NCBI GenBank assembly: GCA_017591395.1
Contig: WEDG01007098.1
Coordinates: forward strand, 48,775-112,774
Direction of reading: 5' to 3'
Origin: Schistocephalus solidus
Taxonomy: Eukaryota > Platyhelminthes > Cestoda > Diphyllobothriidea > Diphyllobothriidae
Length of the DNA stretch: 64,000 nucleotides
Made by a program: the position numbers and the translations under genes. Positions within the stretch are counted from its first letter, which is position 1. Every line of letters starts with the position of its first letter. The notes beneath the pieces were generated by a model. It saw nothing but the letters and a program-made list of their open reading frames with translations. It was not told where the DNA came from and made no database searches. Shown one piece after another: positions 42,001-52,495 of this stretch.

Positions 42001-43100
42001 TCTGTTGCTCAAATGTTCCGCCGTCGATCCTCCTCTAAACGAGGTTATGAAATTCCTCCATTACAAAACGAAGACAAGAACTTCGTTCTCGAATACTCTG
42101 ACAAGGCAGAACTGTTTAGTTCGTTCTTTGCACACCATCTGACGATGGAATCTGAACCGGTTCCAAAGTTTCAAGCACCCTCATTGAATGTTATCAGCAC
42201 CATTGAATTCTTCTAAGAAATAATTCGTTAGCAAAAATTCATCTAAAAAACTCGCACTCTTTGGGGACTGACGGTATTCCAAACTCAGTTATTAAGACAG
42301 TGCCGAGCTTCGCCCGATTGCTTAGCCATAAATTCTCAGCTTATCTTCTAAACGGATTCTTTCCTGACTCATGGAGGACATCTATTATTCTTCCTGTCTT
42401 CAAGTCGGGATCTCGTTCGGACGTAAATAATTATCGAGGCGTTCACAAAACCCCGGCTCTAGCAAAACGTCTTGAAAAAAATATTTTTAATCAAATTCTC
42501 GACTTTTTGCCTAGAAAATAAGCTCTTACGCGACTCGCAATATGGTTTTCTACCTGGGAGATCATGCGAAGTGTGTCACTTAGCTTTTCTTAACCTCGTC
42601 ACTTCCCTTCGTAATCAGCAGCAGTCAGTGGTTGTTATCTACTTTGACCTGAGCAAAGCCTTTGACAAGGTACCGCATAGACGTCTTCTGGTGAAACTGG
42701 AAGCCCTCGGCATCTGACATCCTCTCCTTGACTTCATTGGTTCCTACTTGTCTAACCGCAGCCATAAGGTCTTAGTAGGTAAAAGCTATTCGAAGCCTCA
42801 GCCGATCACGAGTGGCGTTTTTCAAGGCATGGTTCTAGGCCCCCTTCTCTTCATTCTGTACATAAACTAAATTTCAAACTTTACTCACAAATTCACAAAA
42901 TGTCGTTTACGTTGACGATCTCAAGTGCATTTATTCATTTTCTAAAGACACTGCCAATAGTTTTGTTGATAAAATCAACACTGATCTACTTATGATCTCA
43001 CGTTGGAGCTGTACTTGGCAGATGGAATTTTCTCCATCCAAGAGCAGTTACATGTGTTTTGGCCAAGCCAAGCTTCCTGGACCCTAGTATTTCAAAATAG
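42001..43100 (+). pseudogene. CR1-B reverse transcriptase
   Basis: MFRRRSSSKRGYEIPPLQNE (42,013-42,216) continues the endonuclease frame. A shift then gives GTDGIPNSVIKTVPSFARLL (42,261 on) and SGSRSDVNNYRGVHKTPALA. A further frame has YGFLPGRSCEVCHLAF and VVVIYFDLSKAFDKVPHR (first palm Asp), then SGVFQGMVLGPLLFILYI. The catalytic YVDD box is at 42,908-42,919. Motif order is complete; at least three frameshifts break it. Confidence 0.8.
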
Positions 43101-43790
43101 TACACTTTAGAACGATCAACACTAAATACTTAGGTCTGAGTTACACGAATAAGCTAGCATTATCGCCTCATGCAGATCGAATTTCTACAACGGCTGCACA
43201 GATATGTGGTTTTATATCATATAATTTCTTCCTTCCGGAAATAAAGTTAAACCTATACCGCATGTTTGTTCTTCCTATCCTTGAATACTGCTGTCCCCTC
43301 TTTGGGCTGATGAACGCCTCTGACCACAGTCAGATTTAAAAAGTTCAGAGGGTTTTTACTTGAAGACTATTTTCTCTTCCTGGATCGAGTTTCTCTTATA
43401 CGGATTGATTCCAGTTAGCAAACATTAAATTTCTGTAGGTTAGAAGACTCGAAGCCGGTCTCTGCTTCCGGTTTCGCGTTAACTCTAGCCCAAATCTCCC
43501 ACAAATTAACGCTCTCACTCTGGTAGATCGACCCTATGCCACTCGTTATTCCTCCAGGATCATTTCACCACCCTTTAGCTCCACAACTAACCGGTCTCAG
43601 TTTTTGGCTCCAAATATGCTTTCATTTGGAATAATCTTCCACTGAAAATTAGGTTGTTGTCTACATTAGCTATTTTCAAAACCAAATTACGCAAACATTT
43701 AATTTCGGAAGATATAAAGTCCTTATTGTCTGTTTCCTTCCCAAACTGGCAACTTTTGGATTTTGAAAAGGGTCCTCCTGGTATTTGAGG
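43101..43790 (+). pseudogene. CR1-B RT thumb and C-terminus
   Basis: Pieces include LVLPILEYCCPLFG-like residues near 43,265-43,310 and AFIWNNLPLKIRLLSTLAIF and LRKHLISEDIKSLLS near 43,620-43,730, the usual C-terminal wording of CR1-type RTs (WN-x-LP). Stops and shifts interrupt. Confidence 0.7.
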
Positions 43791-44555
43791 CAGCTCCCTT
43801 GATATTATATTGGTCTCTAATGATATTTCCATCATCCTCTGCAGAGTCAATCTTTGCATTCACTTTTTCTTCCTCTCCTTTCAAACTAGCATTGCCAACT
43901 CTTGACTACCTTGATACTTTCCTCCGAATTTGCAACCCTGACGATAGTCTCCAGGTTCTGTTGATGATCGAGGCGGGTTCTGATGGTTTCGCCTCTTTGG
44001 TTCTGGACTATGCATTCAGCAAGTCGCATCTCGATGATGATCTCGTGACCTCTACTGTCCCCTCGTCGTTTCGATCATGTTGTCTACGATGAGTTCGTCT
44101 TCTCTCACCTCCACTGGTGTTTATAAACAGTAGCTCTGACTGCTATATTATCTCTTACCCGACAAGGAGCGTTCCGAACCCTCATACGTTGTCAGCAGCA
44201 TCACAATACCATTGCATTTAGCTATTAATATTTTAGTGAAGCAGTATTTTATCCTATTTTTTTAAATTGGCGGCTCGCCGATCTCTGCCTCCGATTTAAC
44301 CCTTGGAGTTTTTAACTGCTTCTTTTCCAGTTCACCGTAAATGCCAAAGATTTTTGACTTTTGTTTTAAAAATGGCAAATCGTTTTGAATCGGATATGTT
44401 TACCATACTACTCATTTCTGCCGTTTATATGGCTGCTCACATAGTGCAGCAATTATCCACTTTGTATTTAGTTAAACCACGGTACTAAGTTTGTAATGAT
44501 GCGGCCCTTTGATCCTTAAATTTACAATTTATTTATTTATTATTTATTAATTAAT
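43791..44555 (+). other. CR1-B 3' UTR and terminal repeat
   Basis: Non-coding tail ending in a TTTA-type tandem (about 44,525-44,555), the typical short-repeat terminus of this group instead of poly(A). Confidence 0.55.
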
Positions 44556-45416
44556 GGATATGCCAAGAAAAGGAACAATAGAATATCGGTATTGTAGTAC
44601 GTTGATCCAATTATTGTTTTCTTCCCCTATAAATATTTTTAAATGTTGATAATATATTTATTTATGTGAGTGAAAGAGGTCCTTATAAGGGGTAGCATGA
44701 CACAGATAGCGTTTGGGTGCCCCCCTTTTCTCATACAGGTGGTGAATGCTCCTGTGGCTGCCTCTTGCGGGTACACAACTCTCAGCTGTGGCTTCTCGAA
44801 GCTTAGTTCGGCCCAGCGGCTTCACCCCAGAAAACATTCACGACTGGCGGGTTAAACCAGGTGAATGTGTCCAGTGTTTTTTATGCCTTACACCCGGTAT
44901 GTCTGATTCCCGAACTTCCACATTCCCCCTCTCGAAAGTCCTACGGCAGACGCAGCAGACATCGCGTAGGCGGTCTAGACTAGCTCGGGTTGCTCTCCCA
45001 CTAAAACAAAACCGTGACCCAATTTGGAGTTCGGCAGTTATCTGGAATGTTCTAATGGCCCTAGTTAAGAACAGCACCGATTTTCTTCTCACGGAGGAAG
45101 GGGCTAGCAAATTTGTCCTAAACAATTGCCGGGTCTCACGTCTGCTGCCACTGGCCGTGAATCGCAGATCAAAAAATACAGAGTCGTTAAACTCAAACAA
45201 ACAACAATATTCTTCGTCCCTATCTCCCGTTCCATACTCTCTTCGCTGCAAAGTGTGAGTGTGTCCACGCTAGCAGCCTAGAATTGTCGTCCCCTTTTCG
45301 ACAACCCAAGGAGCAGTCAGTCGGAATGGAGGACGGCAGTATTTATTTGGAAACTGGTGAGGTAAAAGTTAGACATAACTGCTCTCAGTGATACGCGATT
45401 CTCTGAGCAGGTTCAG

Positions 45417-45977
45417 TTGGAGTTGGTAGGTGCCGGCTACATCTACCCCTGGAGCAGTTGGACAAAGGCAGAGCGACGTGACGCTGATGAATCCTTAACC
45501 ATCCGGAACGACATCGTGGGACATCTGCTCTATCTACCGCAGGGTTTAAATGGTCGCCTGATGGGCCACAGCCTGCCTCTTCGGGGAGACAAGTTCGCCA
45601 CAATCATCAGCGCCTACTCCCCCACCCCAATAAAGATCTCTGATGTGGCGAAGGACAAATTATACGAGGATCTACACATTCTACTGGCGGCTGTGCCGAA
45701 GGCGGATAAGTTAATTGTCCTTAGTAACTTCAACGCCCACGTCGTGACAGACCACGCTTCCTGGCAGGGAGTACTAGATTTCAAAGGTCTCAGTTGTGGT
45801 AACGATAAAGGCCTCCTTCCTCGGCGAACCTGTGTGGAACACGGTCTCCTGGTGACCACACCTTCTTCCACCTTCCGACGCGATAGGAGGCCACGTGAAT
45901 GCACCCTCGATCACGCCGCTGGCATCTGCTGGACTATGTTCTCGTCCGAAGGCGAGATCAACAGGATGTACTGGTGA
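45417..45977 (+). pseudogene. E2 AP-endonuclease, catalytic Asp lost
   Basis: 186 open codons covering most of the domain: [35 protein letters not shown] and [20 protein letters not shown]. The conserved GDFN reads SNFN at residues 103-106, so Gly and the catalytic Asp are replaced. The N-terminal part with the catalytic Glu lies upstream in another frame (45,300-45,420). Non-functional even where open. Confidence 0.8.
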
Positions 45978-46099
45978 CCAAGGTGATCCACGATGCCGAT
46001 GGCTAACCGGATCACAGCCTCTTCCTTTCCGAAATGTGGGTCCGATTTCAACCCCGACGAAGGCCTCAAGATAAGCAACCGTCAAGTAAGTTGATACTC

Positions 46100-47826
46100 T
46101 TTTGTTAAATTTGTCTGCTCACGCTTTTGATTACAGTAACCACATAACCCAGAAACTGGACGACCTGCCTACTCTAGATGAAAGCGCCACCGTCGAGACA
46201 CGATGGTGTCAAATGCGAAACGACATCCAGTCGACCGCCCTCAACGTTCTCGGACGCGCATGCCATCAACACCAGGACTGGTTTGACGACAGTGACGTTG
46301 ACATCAGCAACCGTGAATAATTAACTACACGAAGCCTATTCGGACCTTCGGACTGACGACAGCAAAACAACATACATCAGATGCCGCCACCTTGTATAGC
46401 AACAGCTGCGGGAGATGCAGGACGCACGGATGACCCGCAAGGCTGATTAAATCCAAGGATAGGCGGACCGCAACGAAATTTAAAAGTCTTCAAAGCCATC
46501 AAGGTCATTTACGGCCCTGTATCAAGGGAACTGCACCCCTGCTCAGCTCTGACGGCAAAACACTTCCGATGGATAAATCCCAAATTCTGAAGCGCTGGAC
46601 CGAGCACTTCAGAAGTGTCCTCAATTTCTCATCAGCCATCTTCCATGCTGCCATTGGCTAGCTCCCTCAATTGGACACGTACAACGGCCTGAATCTGCTA
46701 CCTTCCCCACCAGAAACCATTCGGACCTGCATCAGATTTCTACCGGGAAAGCACCTGGATCCCACGCAATCCCACTGGAAGTCTACAAGCACGGCGGACC
46801 TTGACTGTTGGCAGAACTGATAACTCTCTTCCAGGTGATGTGGCGCCCAGGACGTTCCTTGTCATTTTAAAAATGCTACCATCTTCCATCTCTACAAGCT
46901 GAAAAAGAACCGGCAACTCTGTGAAAACCACAGAGGCATTTCTTTGCTCAATATCGCCACGAAGATCTTCACCCGTATCATTCTCAATCGCCCGAACTGT
47001 CACCTAAGAGCAGGGACTACTCCTGGAAAGCCAATTTGGCTTCCGACGATACTGCAGAACAACCGACATGATTTTCGGCGCTCACCAGCTATAAGTGAAG
47101 TGCTAGGAAATGCGAACCCACCTCTACACTACCTTCATGGATATGATGAATGTCCTAAACATGGTGAAATGCGACGAATTTTGGAAAGCTATGCAGAAAT
47201 TCGGCTGTCATGAGCGGTTCACGCACATGGTGTGTCAGCTTCACGGCGGGATAATGGTGCGGGTCACTGGCAATGGGACCTTATCCGCAGCATTTGCAGT
47301 GACCAACGGAGTGCAAATGGACTGCGTACTGACCCTTATCCACTTCAGTCTCATGATCGCTTTTATGCTGACGGACGCGTAACGTGGTGAGTGCCCTGGG
47401 ATCCGCATCACCTACAGAACTGACGGGCACCTTCTTAACAGTCATCTTATGCATGCCCCAACGCGCGTGTCCCCGATTACAGACTTTGGCTTGCTCTTCG
47501 CCAATGACTGCACCTTAAACACCGTAACGGAGGAGGACATGCAAAGGGGCATGGACCTCTGCGCCGCGAGCTGCGCCAATTTTGGGTTAACAATCAATGC
47601 ATCCAAAACGGTGGTCATGCACCAACCATCCTCTAGAGCAGAATACAATTCTCCCCGAATCAATGTCAATGGCGCTCAAATCAAAAATGTGGAGAAACTT
47701 TTCTTATCTGGGAAGCACACTGTCACGCAACTCGAGAATCAACGACGAGGTTGCTTAACGGATATCCAAAGCCAGTCAGGCCATCGACCGGCTGCAGGCC
47801 TTGGTGTGGAATCACCACGGCATTCA
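46100..47826 (+). pseudogene. E2 reverse transcriptase, fingers and palm
   Basis: A linker NHITQKLDDLPTLDESATVE (46,102-46,320), a frame-shifted fingers block, LNIATKIFTRII (46,944 on), MRTHLYTTFMDMMNVLNMVK (47,110 on; the palm FDT is changed to LNM), then AFAVTNGVQMDCVL and a frame at 47,449 with LLFANDCTLN. FADD has become FAND. Both changes remove catalytic aspartates. The frame ends at a foreign insertion. Confidence 0.75.
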
Positions 47827-47827
47827 C

Positions 47828-48643
47828 CTGTTTCTTATACTGTTGTTTTTAGGTTAAACGGAACGCGTGGTAGATGCACTGGATCAACACTGGGGCAAAC
47901 TCCGCGTGTGGCAGGCGCTAATATTCTGGGATGTGGTCCCATAACAAATGCTGAACGTGGGGTTGTGCGTGCCAACCTTTGGCACGCATATGTGCAGGCT
48001 CCTGCCGCACCACCCACTGTTGCAATTAATGGCTATGGTGGGATCTGAGTCACCTGCAGCGGACCCCAACTCCAGTCTTCTTGACTAAGTCTTGGCATTG
48101 GGCACAGACGGGTAAGTGAAAAGAGAATGTGGTTGATGCAGTGCAAGTCTTATATCACTTAAAAATAGTTTTGCATAAGTCACCGTCCCTGCACCACCTT
48201 TCTGCGGAGCATACGGTGGACATCGTCAGAGTTGGACGGTTGAACTGACGATACTTTATGGTGGATATGATAACAAAATGAAACTTTGCAACAGTCAAGA
48301 TATTTACTGAACGAAATCTTGATGACGTAGCCCATCCCCTCCACGCCGAGCTCATCGCCGAGAAGTATTCTCGTCCCATGCACAGAGGCTTTCGTCAAAT
48401 TGCTCGCCGTACATCGGAATATCAGCTCTCTGTTTAACCATTTATAGTATACTACCTTACGTGTGAAGAGACTGAAATAAAAAGCTGAGTGTAGAACTGT
48501 CCCCTCCTCTTGGTGTCCATTTTTTGCTTGTTCATTCTTGCATAATCTATTAACTGATCCTATTATCTCAACTGATGAACCACTTTTTCTGAAAATTTTG
48601 AGTGATACTTTCACAAAAAAACGTAATCCTCTTTCTCTCTCTC
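47828..48643 (-). repeat. Nested insertion in E2: R1 repeat plus unassigned segment
   Basis: RT homology stops at about 47,826 (after SPRHSPV) and resumes at 48,644 (NTKLKI). The insert is a reversed R1 repeat (47,850-48,262) followed by about 380 bp of non-R1 sequence that includes a short plus frame reading HPLHAELIAEKYSRPMHRGF. I do not recognise that product. The same composite insert is present at 60,455-61,270 in the right arm. Confidence 0.75.
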
Positions 48644-49020
48644 AAAACACCAAACTGAAGATTTAGAAGGCCATCGTCTTGATGACACTCCTGTGCGAAG
48701 CGAAGTGTTGGAACGCCTACTTGAACCAGACAAGGTAGCTGAATCAATTCCATCTCAGCTGCCTCCACAGAATACTGAAGCTGAGATGGCAAGACAGGAA
48801 CCCGCACATGGAAGTCCTGTAGCAGACCGGAATCCTCAGCATCTACGCCATGCTGAGGCAAGTGCAACTACGACGGTGCGGCCACCTGGTGCGAATGGAC
48901 AACGAGCGACTACACAAGCGACTTTTCTACGGAGATATCGCCACAAGTGCTCGCAGACAGTGAGGACAACAACGATGCTACAAGGACACTTTAAACAACT
49001 CTCTGAAGCAGCTGTAAATC
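48644..49020 (+). pseudogene. E2 RT thumb
   Basis: Frame pieces corresponding to [20 protein letters not shown] (about 48,735-48,795), GILSIYAMLRQVQLRRCGHL (about 48,828-48,890) and RLFYGDIATSARRQ (about 48,915-48,960), in the usual family order. Confidence 0.7.
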
Positions 49021-49039
49021 AACCAGGTGACCTGGGAGG

Positions 49040-49960
49040 ACCTCACTTAGGACAGATTGACCTGGAGAAGATCTGCGAAGACTGGTGCAGCAATATACGA
49101 AGCCAACCGGATCGCCGCAGCAGAGGCCACAAGGGCGGTTCCCAAGTCACAATCGCCTGGATCAAGCGCCTCGGACCAAAACCGACAATGCCCAAGCCCT
49201 GTCAAGGTGCCCACGCTGCCAACGCCAAGTTCAGACGTGAATCGGCCTGTTTGAATATCTTCGGACTCAATCGATGCCCCACCACCGACGATCAACGACA
49301 CCTTCCTCCCACCCACCCCTTGCACCGATCACGGCGATGAACACCACTTGCCCCTCCAAGCCACCACAGGGGCAGTCTTCAACTACCTGCCACCTGCTAC
49401 CTGCACCACATCCTTCAGTACCAGCGATGGGTGCTCTGTACGAACCTGTCCTTATTGCGATTGCACATAAATCTCACACATCGGCCTTTTTGGTCGCGAG
49501 GAATCCATCGCATCGACACTAGCGAACTGGTGCCTGGAGCATCAACACACAAAAGAGACCGCCGCCTCTAAGGACGTCACTGCCCCAACACATTCATTCA
49601 TCGCATGAGCCTGCTTCATCACTTGAGCATCTATGAAAGCGAAATCCACCGCGATTCGAGCACATATAACACACCTTGCGTACTCATCAAAACTACCCAT
49701 AGTCCCATGAGCGCGACTATCAGTACTAGCAGAAAAACCCTCTCAGATTCAGCACCTCTTATCTTTTCTGTCTTCCTTTTTACCACACATGCACATCAAG
49801 CATTGGCCTGGTCAATCACTTGCGTATCCATCATACAGAGACCGACGAACCAGTGCCATGAGCACCAACATACACTCGTCACACTCGGTTCAACTATCCG
49901 CCCTGCCATGCACATTCACGCACCGCATGAGCTTACTTGATCACATATCTCCATGAAATC
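49040..49960 (+). pseudogene. E2 zinc-finger tail
   Basis: [20 protein letters not shown] (49,057 on), then, after frame breaks, CPRCQR-FRRESACLNIF (first finger, degraded), CPYC-DCT..HIGLFGREESI and a CPNTFIHRMSLLHHLSIY finger with Cys lost. At least three finger positions are recognisable but none is complete. Confidence 0.65.
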
Positions 49961-50590
49961 CTGTGGTAGAACACCGCCAGCTACACTAAAACACTACGTT
50001 TCTCCTCATCAGCCTCTGAATCTCACATGCTCACGCGCAACACCACACTAAATATGCTTCCACACTGCATAAAAGATGGAGAGGAAAGTATGATTCTTGG
50101 ATAATTCTCCATGTGTCTCCTCTGCTGCACGCGTGACCTGAACTTGAGAATATCATGGTACAATAAGCGCCGTGGTTTGGATGGTTGCCAACTGGCAATA
50201 ACACTCAGAACTCGCAGTCAGTCCAATGTGTGTTGTGTGGAGTGACAGACTGACTGATGATCTGAGAGTCAGGCTGAGATGGCTCCTTCCTATCGTGACC
50301 TCTTGCACTCACACAAATGAAAGATGTGAGCCGTTCAACCCTTTGTTGTGTGAAATCCTGGTGATTGTTTATGGAGAGACAGGTCGTGTACGTAGTTCGC
50401 AGAGGCGAGGTCAACAGCAGCTGCGCTAACTCCCGTTTCAAAAAACAGACCAGCACGAACGGTGGTCTGATTGTTTGGGAGGGGTAGAGAATGAAGTCGA
50501 CAGCTCAGCGCATTTTCCTCGCTATAAAAAGCTGAAGCGCTTGAAACTATCAAGGTGTGCTAAAAGTCGTGGCTTCGATTGTTTCCAACA
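49961..50590 (+). other. E2 3' UTR
   Basis: Collinear with the E1 3' UTR (8837-9390), minus E1's R1 insertion. It ends near CTTGAAACTATCAAGGTG, where E3 begins. Confidence 0.65.
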
Positions 50591-52130
50591 GACGGGATAA
50601 CATGGACACGTTCTCCACTTCAGCACCAAAATCCAGATGTACAAAGCTTTTATCTTGCCGATGCTGCTGTATGGAGCTGAAATTCAGATGGTTTACCAAA
50701 AGTAGGCACGGTAGCTCAACCAATTTCACCTCAGCTGCCTCCGCAGCATACTAAATCTGAGATGGCAAGACCGAATCCAGGACACGTAAGTTTTGGAACA
50801 AGCAGACCTTGTCAGGATCTACGTCCAGCTGAAACATCTGCGATTGCACTGGAGTAGCAACCTAGTGAGGATGAACAATGAGTGACAAGACCACTCCGAA
50901 GACTTCCCTGAAGCGACTGCAGATCAACTCGTCAAACTGGGAGGACCTGTTCCGGAAAAGACAGGCCGGAAAGAGAACAGTAAAAACAGGGGCACCAATC
51001 TAGGAAGTCAACCGGGTAATCGTCAACAAGGCCAAAAGGGCGGCACGAAAGTCACTAGTTCCACAGACTAACACCACCAATGCCCAAGCACTCCCAACAT
51101 ACCCGCTTTGTCAACGCACACTCCGCGCGCCAGTCGGCCAGGTTGGAAACCGTTGGATGCGACGCAAACACAATCCGACAACTTCAACTTCAGCGTCAAC
51201 TTCTGCCAACCCTCATTTGGACTCTCACACCCTCACTCTTGGCACAAATTTCCCCCAAGCCCACTGTCATAGCGACTACATTCCAATACTCATCCCCTGT
51301 TACCTCAACCACCAAAACCATCAACGCCAGGGCTGAGGCCGCCGCCGCCATAACCACCATTACCAGCAATTGGGGGCTTGGTCCTAAACTATCCTCATTT
51401 CGAGCGCACATTCACCTCACGCATCGGCCTGGTCGGTCACTTGCGAATCCATCGCACAGAAATGGGTGAGCAAGTGCCTGGAGCACTCACCCACAACGGA
51501 GATTCCCGCATTCACTGCCTTCACTGCTCCTCGTGCATTTAATCACTGCATGGGCCTATTCGGTCACATGCGCATCCATGACAGCAGAATTCACTGCAAT
51601 GCCAACAACACCGATACCCATGCACACATACCGCTCCTTCCCTCTTCATCGGCACTGTCAGCCCACTAACATGTACGAAAACCCCCAGCCCCTCCCGATT
51701 TCTCGTGCTTTAAAACTTTACCTCACACATTGGCGTGGTTGGTCACCTGCAAATCCATCGCACGGAGACTGGCAGTCCAGTGCATGGGGTTACGACATAC
51801 AGTCGCCACGCCCACCTCTACTGCCCCTCACTGCTCCCGCACCTTTACACATTGCATTTGCTTATTAGAACCCATGCGTCTCCACGACATCCTGCGGTAA
51901 ACCACTGAAGGCTAAACCAAATCATTGCACCCTACATCCACCACTACAAACCTACACAACACACTCACCATCACAATGTACCTGAGAATATCACAGTTTC
52001 CTAGAAATCTTGGCTTGGAAGGCTGCCAATCGGACGCTTACACCAGACCGCGCTGTCAGCCCAGTGTATGTGTTAAGTGGCTGACCAGTGGACTGGGAGT
52101 CAGATTTTGATAGCTCCTCCATATCCTCTG
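50591..52130 (+). mobile_element. E3: 5'-truncated zinc-finger-tailed copy
   Basis: It begins within the RT thumb (KIQMYKAFILPMLLYGAEIQ, 50,628 on), then LNQFHLSCLRSILNLRWQDR, a basic segment and finger tail. Finger residues are [20 protein letters not shown] (51,398-51,460), CLHCSSCI..HCMGLFGHMRIH and FTSHIGVVGHLQIHRTE, separated by frameshifts, then a tail sequence at about 52,000-52,125. 5' truncation is the normal outcome of incomplete target-primed reverse transcription. Confidence 0.7.
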
Positions 52131-52495
52131 ATTTAGTGAATCCAGCTGTCTGCTTTATTGGGGCCAGGTCATGGATATAGCTCATTATGACATTATAATT
52201 GTATAATCATCAATATAAATGGAATTTTATACAGTGCATAAAATACAGTTATGTGCAGCGGTTAGGGAAACATTTAACATCATATATGTAGTAGTGCGGC
52301 ACATTTAAATTGAAGTCATAAATAAAGTGTATGACTGGCTGGTGGTACTTCCGCAGTAAGACGTCAGTCTTCAAAAAATTAGCCATCTACTAGCTAGTTG
52401 AACAGATCCATGGTATTCGATGGGACAATTTTGCTTTAACTGAGTTCCACGGTCTATCTAACCACTAAGTGTAATAAATTTTCGTTAGCCTAGGC
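52131..52495 (-). mobile_element. CR1/Jockey-type 3' end inserted between E3 and E4
   Basis: On the minus strand: KIYYTWWLDRPWNSVKNKIV, a C-terminal RT motif (R-x-WNS), then a stop and an AT-rich 3' UTR. The right-arm copy at 56,591-56,960 is more open in frame. It is only the last ~365 bp of an element. Confidence 0.6.

Larger units (their letters stand above)
38800..44555 (+). mobile_element. CR1-like element B
   Basis: Order: ORF1 (38,840 on), an inserted repeat (about 39,350-40,010), the rest of ORF1 (to about 40,915), endonuclease (from about 40,960), RT (to about 43,790) and a 3' end of TTTATTTA repeats at about 44,525-44,555. Short tandem 3' ends and this domain layout fit the CR1 group. 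It is better preserved than element A: the endonuclease is one open frame and the RT has a YVDD box, but the RT frame is broken at several points. Confidence 0.8.
44690..50590 (+). mobile_element. E2: zinc-finger-tailed retrotransposon, full length but decayed
   Basis: It starts near 44,690 (leader matching E1 from TACAGGTGGTGAATGCT), followed by endonuclease, RT, a nested insertion (47,828-48,643), RT thumb, zinc-finger tail and 3' UTR ending CTTGAAACTATCAAGG near 50,560. It has the same domain order as E1. The first ~360 bp lie outside the visible part of the palindrome because the right arm runs off the window. Confidence 0.82.

Noticed and set aside
48155..48614. 144-codon minus frame in the E2 insertion
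   Set aside because: It spans the R1 boundary and unassigned sequence and has no family motif, so it is likely chance.
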